Shown here: one piece after another, positions 59,816 to 64,000 of the stretch | How the letters are laid out: each line of letters opens with the position of its first letter | How positions within the stretch are numbered: position 1 is the first letter of the stretch | Origin: Colimorpha sp045222295 | GTDB lineage: Bacteria; Bacteroidota; Bacteroidia; Bacteroidales; P3 | Direction: 5' to 3' | Assembly (NCBI GenBank): GCA_045222295.1 | Contig: JBGUXP010000005.1 | Span: 1-64,000 of the forward strand | DNA length: 64,000 bases | The notes under the pieces: model-generated | Told to the model about the DNA's origin: nothing | The model's database searches: none | Seen by the model: the letters and a program-made list of their open reading frames with translations, nothing else | Made by a program: the position numbers and the translations under genes

Positions 59816-60058
59816 ATGGAGAAGCGAATAGGAACGATAACCATACTCATACGCGACCGCGAAGCGGCGCCTTCAGTCAACCAGATTCTCTCTGAGCATG
59901 CCGACATCATACTCTGCCGGCAAGGCCTTCCTTTCCACGACCGTCCCGTGGCCGTGATGTCGCTCATCGTCGAGGGCAGCATGAACCAAATCAACGCCCT
60001 TACCGGCCCCCTGGGGCGCCTGCCCGGCATCACCAGCAAGACCGCCCTCGCCAGCTGA
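59816..60058 (+). CDS. TM1266-family iron-only hydrogenase system regulator
   Basis: 80 residues with an ACT-like or ferredoxin-like fold: RIGTITILIRDREAAPSVNQ, HADIILCRQGLP and SLIVEGSMNQINALTGPLGR match the family, which sits next to hydrogenase maturation genes. Probably senses or tunes [FeFe]-hydrogenase maturation; the ligand is not known. It is followed 52 bases later by hydG. Confidence 0.85.
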   Translation: MEKRIGTITILIRDREAAPSVNQILSEHADIILCRQGLPFHDRPVAVMSLIVEGSMNQINALTGPLGRLPGITSKTALAS

Positions 60059-60110
60059 AATGGGAAATGAGAAATAATGTAAGAATAATAAATCCTAAAA
60101 ACAGAATATC

Positions 60111-61541
60111 ATGAAACATCAGAATTTCATCGACCGCGACAAGCTCTACGGTATGATTGACCAACCGGCACCCTCCGAAAACGAGCTTAACGACATCCTT
60201 AATAAAGCCCGTAAACTGAAGGGACTCAACCTTCAAGACGTGGCCCACTTGCTGAATGTCAAAGAAGAAGCCGGTATACAGAAAATCCTCGACACCGCCG
60301 AATATTGCAAGAACGAGATTTACGGTCGTCGCCTGGTGCTCTTCGCCCCCATCTACACGGGCAACGCCTGTGTGAACAACTGCGTCTATTGTGGCTTCCG
60401 CCGCGACAACAAGGCACTGAAACGTAAGATCTTGACTCTCGATGAAATTGAGACCGAGACTCTCCACTTGCTGCGCATGGGCCACAAGCGCGCCCTGCTC
60501 ATCTGCGGCGAGAGCCCCCGCAACGATGCCAACTACATGGTCGAGGCCATCCGCCGCACCTACGCAGCCAAAGACGAGAAGGGCAGCACCATCCGCCGCA
60601 TCAACGTCGAACTGGCTCCCATGAGCATCGAGGACTATGCCAAGCTCAAAGCCGAGAAGATTGGCACCTACGTCTGCTTCCAGGAAACCTATGACGAGGT
60701 TGAATATGCCAAGTTCCACCCTGCCGGCACTCCAAAATCCGACTTCCTCTACCGTCTCACTTGCATGGACCGCGCCATGGAAGGCGGCATCGACGATGTA
60801 GGTGTTGGTGCCCTCTTCGGACTTGTCGACTATCGTTTTGAAATCCTCGCCATCATGGAGCACGCACGCCACCTGGAGGAAGAATACGGCTGTGGTCCCC
60901 ATACCGTCTCCTTCCCGCGCATCGAGCCTGCCGAGGGTACTCCCTTCAGCCTGCCGGAAAATATCCCCCACCCCGTGAGCGACAGCGACTTCAAGAAGAT
61001 TATCGCCATCATCCGCATCGCCATGCCCTACACAGGTATTATCATTAGTACGCGCGAGCGTCCCGAGTTGCGCGACCAGTTAGTACGCTACGGCGTGAGC
61101 CAGATTAGCGCCGCTTCGGAGACCAATCCTGGCGGCTATGACGAGGGCAACAACAGCACCGAGGCCAAGCCCTACGAAAAGACTGGCGACACCGGCGCCC
61201 AGTTCACCCTCGGCGACCACCGCACGCTCGACGAGGTTATCTCCATGATGATTGACGGCGGATACATTCCCAGTTTCTGCACCGGATGCTATAGAAAGGG
61301 GCGTGTAGGTGCCGATTTTATGGATTTAGCCAAGCCTGGACTCATCAAAGAATACTGCAAACCCAACGCCATGTTCACTTTCCGCGAGTATCTCGAAGAC
61401 TACGCCTCCCCTGCCACCAAGGAGAAAGGCTTGCGCCTGCTCAAGGAACTTACACAAACATTTAGTAAAGAAGAACTTAAGAAGCGCGTCGAGGGCAATC
61501 TTTGCAAGATTGGCGAGGGCCAACGCGACCTCTATTTTTAA
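60111..61541 (+). CDS. hydG: [FeFe]-hydrogenase H-cluster radical SAM maturase HydG
   Basis: 476 residues. TGNACVNNCVYCGFRRDN carries the CxxxCxxC motif (Cys 87, 91, 94) for the SAM cluster. HydG splits tyrosine to give CO and cyanide ligands for the H-cluster. The C-terminal SFCTGCYRKGRVGADFMDLA holds the Cys pair of the auxiliary cluster; a third ligand is further back. hydE, hydF and hydA are not in this window. The sequence is complete. Confidence 0.95.
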   Translation: MKHQNFIDRDKLYGMIDQPAPSENELNDILNKARKLKGLNLQDVAHLLNVKEEAGIQKILDTAEYCKNEIYGRRLVLFAPIYTGNACVNNCVYCGFRRDNKALKRKILTLDEIETETLHLLRMGHKRALLICGESPRNDANYMVEAIRRTYAAKDEKGSTIRRINVELAPMSIEDYAKLKAEKIGTYVCFQETYDEVEYAKFHPAGTPKSDFLYRLTCMDRAMEGGIDDVGVGALFGLVDYRFEILAIMEHARHLEEEYGCGPHTVSFPRIEPAEGTPFSLPENIPHPVSDSDFKKIIAIIRIAMPYTGIIISTRERPELRDQLVRYGVSQISAASETNPGGYDEGNNSTEAKPYEKTGDTGAQFTLGDHRTLDEVISMMIDGGYIPSFCTGCYRKGRVGADFMDLAKPGLIKEYCKPNAMFTFREYLEDYASPATKEKGLRLLKELTQTFSKEELKKRVEGNLCKIGEGQRDLYF

Positions 61542-61590
61542 GATAACAAGCTGAGCGTAAGGTCAAAATTATGTTAAAATTAAAAAAAAA

Positions 61591-61622
61591 TTTGGTCAGA
61601 ATAAAAAAAGGTTGTACTTTTG
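61591..61622 (+). promoter_or_regulatory. Promoter of the small barrel gene
   Basis: TTTG (61591-61594), 20 bases, TACTTTTG (61615-61622), then an AT-rich 70-base leader. Confidence 0.8.
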
Positions 61623-61700
61623 CGGCGCAATCTTTTAAGAAAGATTAACCAAAAATTAATTAAAAATAGAAAAAAGTTTAACCAAAAAAATTAAAAAAAC

Positions 61701-62369
61701 ATGAAGAAAATTCTTTTAACTCTCGCTCTTGCAGCATTTGCTTTCACCGCCAATGCTCAGTTCGTTATCGGTGGTAACATCAGTGCCTACCACAACGGAG
61801 CTCATGATGACAACTACACCGCTGCCTATCCTAGTAATGCAAGCACCAACCTTAGTATCATGCCTAAGATTGGCTATCAGCTGAATGAAGACATGCAGAT
61901 TGGTGCCCAGTTGGGCTGGTCCTATCGTTACACCCGTAACTATGCTGGTGCCGACAATACCTATATGTCAAATTCTCCCCGTAGCGCTTTCTCGATTGCT
62001 CCTTATTTCCGTTACAACTTCGCAACCTGGAAGAAATTCACCATCTTCTGCGAAGCCACCCTCAATTTCACCCTTGGTTTTGAAACCGAGACCCATACTA
62101 TTGTAAACGGTAGCGAAGCTGCTGGTTCCCCCGTAAAGAACGGAAACAACTATACCAGTTTCGGTATCAGTGTGGTTCCCGGCATGAACTATTCCTTTAG
62201 CGACAAGTTCTCCATGGATCTCTATGTCAACATCGCCCGCCTCTACTGGAACATGACTTCCTATGACGGCGCTTCCGAGCACAGCTGGGGCATCGATGCC
62301 GACATGAACAAGCAGTCCATCAATAATCACCTGAACACCTTCGGTATCGGCTTCAACTATCACTTCTAA
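61701..62369 (+). CDS. Outer-membrane beta-barrel protein
   Basis: 222 residues. Signal peptide MKKILLTLALAAFAFTANA, then strands such as FVIGGNISAYHNGAHDD, MPKIGYQLNEDMQIGAQLGW and FSIAPYFRYNFATWKKFTIF and the final FNTFGIGFNYHF with a C-terminal Phe. Its leader is AT-rich and its terminator strong, so it may be a highly expressed small porin. Similar in kind to 58686-59438. Confidence 0.8.
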   Translation: MKKILLTLALAAFAFTANAQFVIGGNISAYHNGAHDDNYTAAYPSNASTNLSIMPKIGYQLNEDMQIGAQLGWSYRYTRNYAGADNTYMSNSPRSAFSIAPYFRYNFATWKKFTIFCEATLNFTLGFETETHTIVNGSEAAGSPVKNGNNYTSFGISVVPGMNYSFSDKFSMDLYVNIARLYWNMTSYDGASEHSWGIDADMNKQSINNHLNTFGIGFNYHF

Positions 62370-62390
62370 AACATAGTTGACACAACAAAA

Positions 62391-62425
62391 AAGAAGAGGA
62401 GCCGTGCGGCTCCTCTTCTTTTTTG
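62391..62425. terminator. Bidirectional terminator
   Basis: AAGAAGAGGAGCC (62391-62403) and GGCTCCTCTTCTT (62408-62420), perfect 13-bp stem, loop GTGC, T-run after. Confidence 0.92.
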
Positions 62426-62435
62426 TCTTTACCAT

Positions 62436-62930
62436 TCAGGCATCAGCGAACACCTTACCGTCCTTGAGCGTCACCTGCAACTTGGTGTATTCGCTGTGGA
62501 AGTCGTTCTTCAGGCGGTTGAGGTAACGGCGACTCTCCCAATGGCACATGGGCAGGTCATGCAGCAGACAGTTGCCGCAGGTCTCTGGCGTGGTGGCAGG
62601 AACCTCGTCCTGTGTCAGTATCCACTCCAGACACTCGATGGTCAGTTTGCGCATATCCTCAACACTATAGCTGCCCGTCATGATGACATACATGCCGGTA
62701 AGGCAGCCCATAGGCCCCACATATACCACATCGTCCTTGGCCGACGAGTTGCGGAACCAGGTAGCCATCAAATGCTCGAGGCTATGCATTGCCGACGGAG
62801 CCACGGCAGGCTCCCGGTTAGGCTCCGTGATGCGGAGATCGAAGGTAGTAAAACCCTTGTCAATGCGCGACACATAGATGCCGGGCTTCAAATGGGTATG
62901 GTCAATGGTAAAACTTTGTATTACTTCCAT
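62436..62930 (-). CDS. luxS: S-ribosylhomocysteine lyase
   Basis: Makes homocysteine and the AI-2 precursor from S-ribosylhomocysteine. 164 residues. HSLEHLMATWFRN gives the zinc ligands (His-x3-His), GPMGCLTGMYV the catalytic Cys, and CGNCLLHDLPMC the Cys ligand segment. Second gene after mtnN (28 bases apart), so the two successive steps of the SAH route are in one unit. Confidence 0.97.
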   Translation of the reverse strand: MEVIQSFTIDHTHLKPGIYVSRIDKGFTTFDLRITEPNREPAVAPSAMHSLEHLMATWFRNSSAKDDVVYVGPMGCLTGMYVIMTGSYSVEDMRKLTIECLEWILTQDEVPATTPETCGNCLLHDLPMCHWESRRYLNRLKNDFHSEYTKLQVTLKDGKVFADA

Positions 62931-62935
62931 GTAAA

Positions 62936-62958
62936 GTTTAAGGTTTAAAGTTTAAGAT
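62936..62958. repeat. 7-bp GTTTAAG repeat between mtnN and luxS
   Basis: GTTTAAG, GTTTAAA, GTTTAAG, head to tail; same 7-mer family as 9396-9420. Confidence 0.7.
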
Positions 62959-63636
62959 TCAAAGGGTCTCGAGGAATTTCTTTACAAAGTGGAAAGAACG
63001 GTCGCACATCGAGGCGAGGAAGTCATCCCACTGCTGTTGGTGGCTGTCGGTGTGTCCGGGGGTGTCGCTAATGACGCGGAGGCTAATGAAGGGCACCTTT
63101 TCCAGATAACATGTCTGAGCGATGGCAGCGCTCTCCATGTCGCAGGCCAGCCCGTCGGGGAAGTGGCGCTTGATGTCGTTCTGCCGCTCGCGGTCGGTAA
63201 TAAACTGGTCGCCAGTGCAGATAAGGCCAGTCATCAACCGCTCGCCCAAAGTGAGCGGCACCCCGAGAGCATGGTCGAGGAGTCGTTGGTCGGCATCGTA
63301 GCGGGCAGGGAGTCCTTGGACCTGTCCAAGGAGCACAATGTCGCCCGTGCTGCTGATGCCACCGCAGTCCACATCGTGGTAGACAGCCTGCGTGGCCGCC
63401 ATCACATCCATCACCTTCATTGATGGGTCGATACCTCCGGCCAGTCCAGTGCTAATGATAGCATCAGGATGGTGTTCCTGCACCAGTCGCATGGTGCCCA
63501 CGGCGGCATTTACCTTTCCGATACCGCACTGCCAAAGCACTATCTCGTTGTTCCCCAGGCGACCGGTGTCGCCTCCAATGGCATCGCGCATCTGGCGATA
63601 CTCAATATCCATCGCAATAATAACACCTATCTTCAT
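62959..63636 (-). CDS. mtnN: 5'-methylthioadenosine/S-adenosylhomocysteine nucleosidase
   Basis: Frees adenine from SAH and MTA. 225 residues. MKIGVIIAMDIEYRQMRDAI, ISTGLAGGIDPSMKV, LGERLMTGLICTGDQFI, CDMESAAIAQTCYLEKVPFI and ISDTPG are Pfs signature segments, with catalytic Glu in DMESAA and Asp in ISDTPG. First gene of mtnN-luxS with the promoter at about 63663. Confidence 0.95.
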   Translation of the reverse strand: MKIGVIIAMDIEYRQMRDAIGGDTGRLGNNEIVLWQCGIGKVNAAVGTMRLVQEHHPDAIISTGLAGGIDPSMKVMDVMAATQAVYHDVDCGGISSTGDIVLLGQVQGLPARYDADQRLLDHALGVPLTLGERLMTGLICTGDQFITDRERQNDIKRHFPDGLACDMESAAIAQTCYLEKVPFISLRVISDTPGHTDSHQQQWDDFLASMCDRSFHFVKKFLETL

Positions 63637-63662
63637 ACTTGTCAGTAATCTTATGTTTTTTG

Positions 63663-63670
63663 CAAAAATA
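63663..63670 (-). promoter_or_regulatory. Bacteroidetes -7 box for mtnN-luxS
   Basis: Minus-strand TATTTTTG (63670-63663), 27 bases before the mtnN ATG. Confidence 0.6.
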
Positions 63671-63769
63671 CTACTTTTTTTGCGAATTATCTCTTCCGAG
63701 GAAAATATTTTTTTTTACCACGCGTTATATCGTTAAAAACTAACAACTAACACACGCCACGGAAACGCC

Positions 63770-64000
63770 ATGAAACGCTGGATTCGTATCTTTATCATAT
63801 CGGTTTTTGCCATCGCAGCAGTAAGTTTGGTTGTCATTCAATTCTACCAAACCCGCAGAACCTTCTCCATCAACGACAACATGTTCAACATTGGTGTGGG
63901 CAACGCCATGGACGAGGTGGTCAAACAACTCGATGGAGAGACGACGGCCAGTAGCGACCAACCCGTTGCCATTTTTAGCTATCAGGGGCTCGACTCCCTT
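63770..64000 (+). CDS. Sensor histidine kinase, N-terminal part (partial)
   Basis: 77 codons are inside the window, starting MKRWIRIFIISVFAIAAVSL. One membrane span (about 6-25) is followed by a periplasmic helix (QTRRTFSINDNMFNIGVGNA, MDEVVKQL), the arrangement of Bacteroidetes sensor kinases. The catalytic part is outside, so the call rests on the N-terminal pattern only. Confidence 0.5.
   Translation, partial: MKRWIRIFIISVFAIAAVSLVVIQFYQTRRTFSINDNMFNIGVGNAMDEVVKQLDGETTASSDQPVAIFSYQGLDSL

Overview
The window looks like a chromosome piece from an uncultured member of the order Bacteroidales. The evidence is concordant: promoters of the Bacteroidetes type (TTTG, 19-20 bases, TAnnTTTG) precede many genes; there is a SprA-type type IX secretion translocon; several surface proteins end in type IX sorting domains; TonB-dependent receptors, DUF4249 lipoproteins, an ECF sigma locus and a TIGR04133/TIGR04134-like radical SAM/lipoprotein pair are present. 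A [FeFe]-hydrogenase maturase (hydG) with a TM1266-type regulator suggests an anaerobe. No rRNA genes and no CRISPR array were seen; one tRNA gene (Gln, CTG) is present.

Layout. 1-9.8 kb: end of a type IX-secreted protein, GH20-type hexosaminidase, methyltransferase, pdxJ-metK (behind a probable SAM-II riboswitch), radical SAM/lipoprotein pair, DAHP synthase-chorismate mutase, and rplU-rpmA. 10-15.6 kb: glnA, then folK overlapping a TonB receptor and a DUF4249 lipoprotein. 15.8-21.7 kb: one giant repetitive secreted protein. 22-31.8 kb: aminopeptidase, a REP-associated transposase in its REP repeats, nucleoside kinase, aroK, recN, sufS, a DedA protein and a TPR protein. 31.8-44.4 kb: sprA, ruvA, a beta-helix lipoprotein, an M64 peptidase, a Sua5/YciO protein, a holin-like membrane protein and panC. 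44.5-53.0 kb: an 8.4-kb island between tRNA-Gln and a 17-bp copy of its 3' end. 53-64 kb: two DUF3857/transglutaminase-like proteins, a HerA/YjgR-type ATPase, two small outer-membrane barrels, the hydrogenase regulator with hydG, mtnN-luxS, and the start of a sensor histidine kinase.

The island is the best candidate for a little-described system. It carries a broken toxin-antitoxin pair, then one co-directional operon: ECF sigma factor, two small single-span membrane proteins (probable anti-sigma or sensor partners), a type IX-secreted M6 metalloprotease, an outer-membrane barrel with a carboxypeptidase-regulatory-like domain, and a 34-residue peptide with two cysteines, closed by a terminator. 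Next to the right attachment site lies a decayed tyrosine integrase with putative arm-type sites.

The second striking feature is the density of short repeat families, many inside genes and in frame. A 130-140-bp terminal-inverted-repeat element lies in the coding regions of the GH20 enzyme, the radical SAM enzyme and folK, always in the same orientation and reading frame, adding an SSPNLGE/SSPKLGE-type peptide. A 9-bp TCCCTAGGG-like repeat lies in recN, folK and the HerA-like ATPase as well as between genes. Other families have periods of 7, 8, 9, 12 and 21 bp. All functional claims are from reading the sequence; no database search was run.
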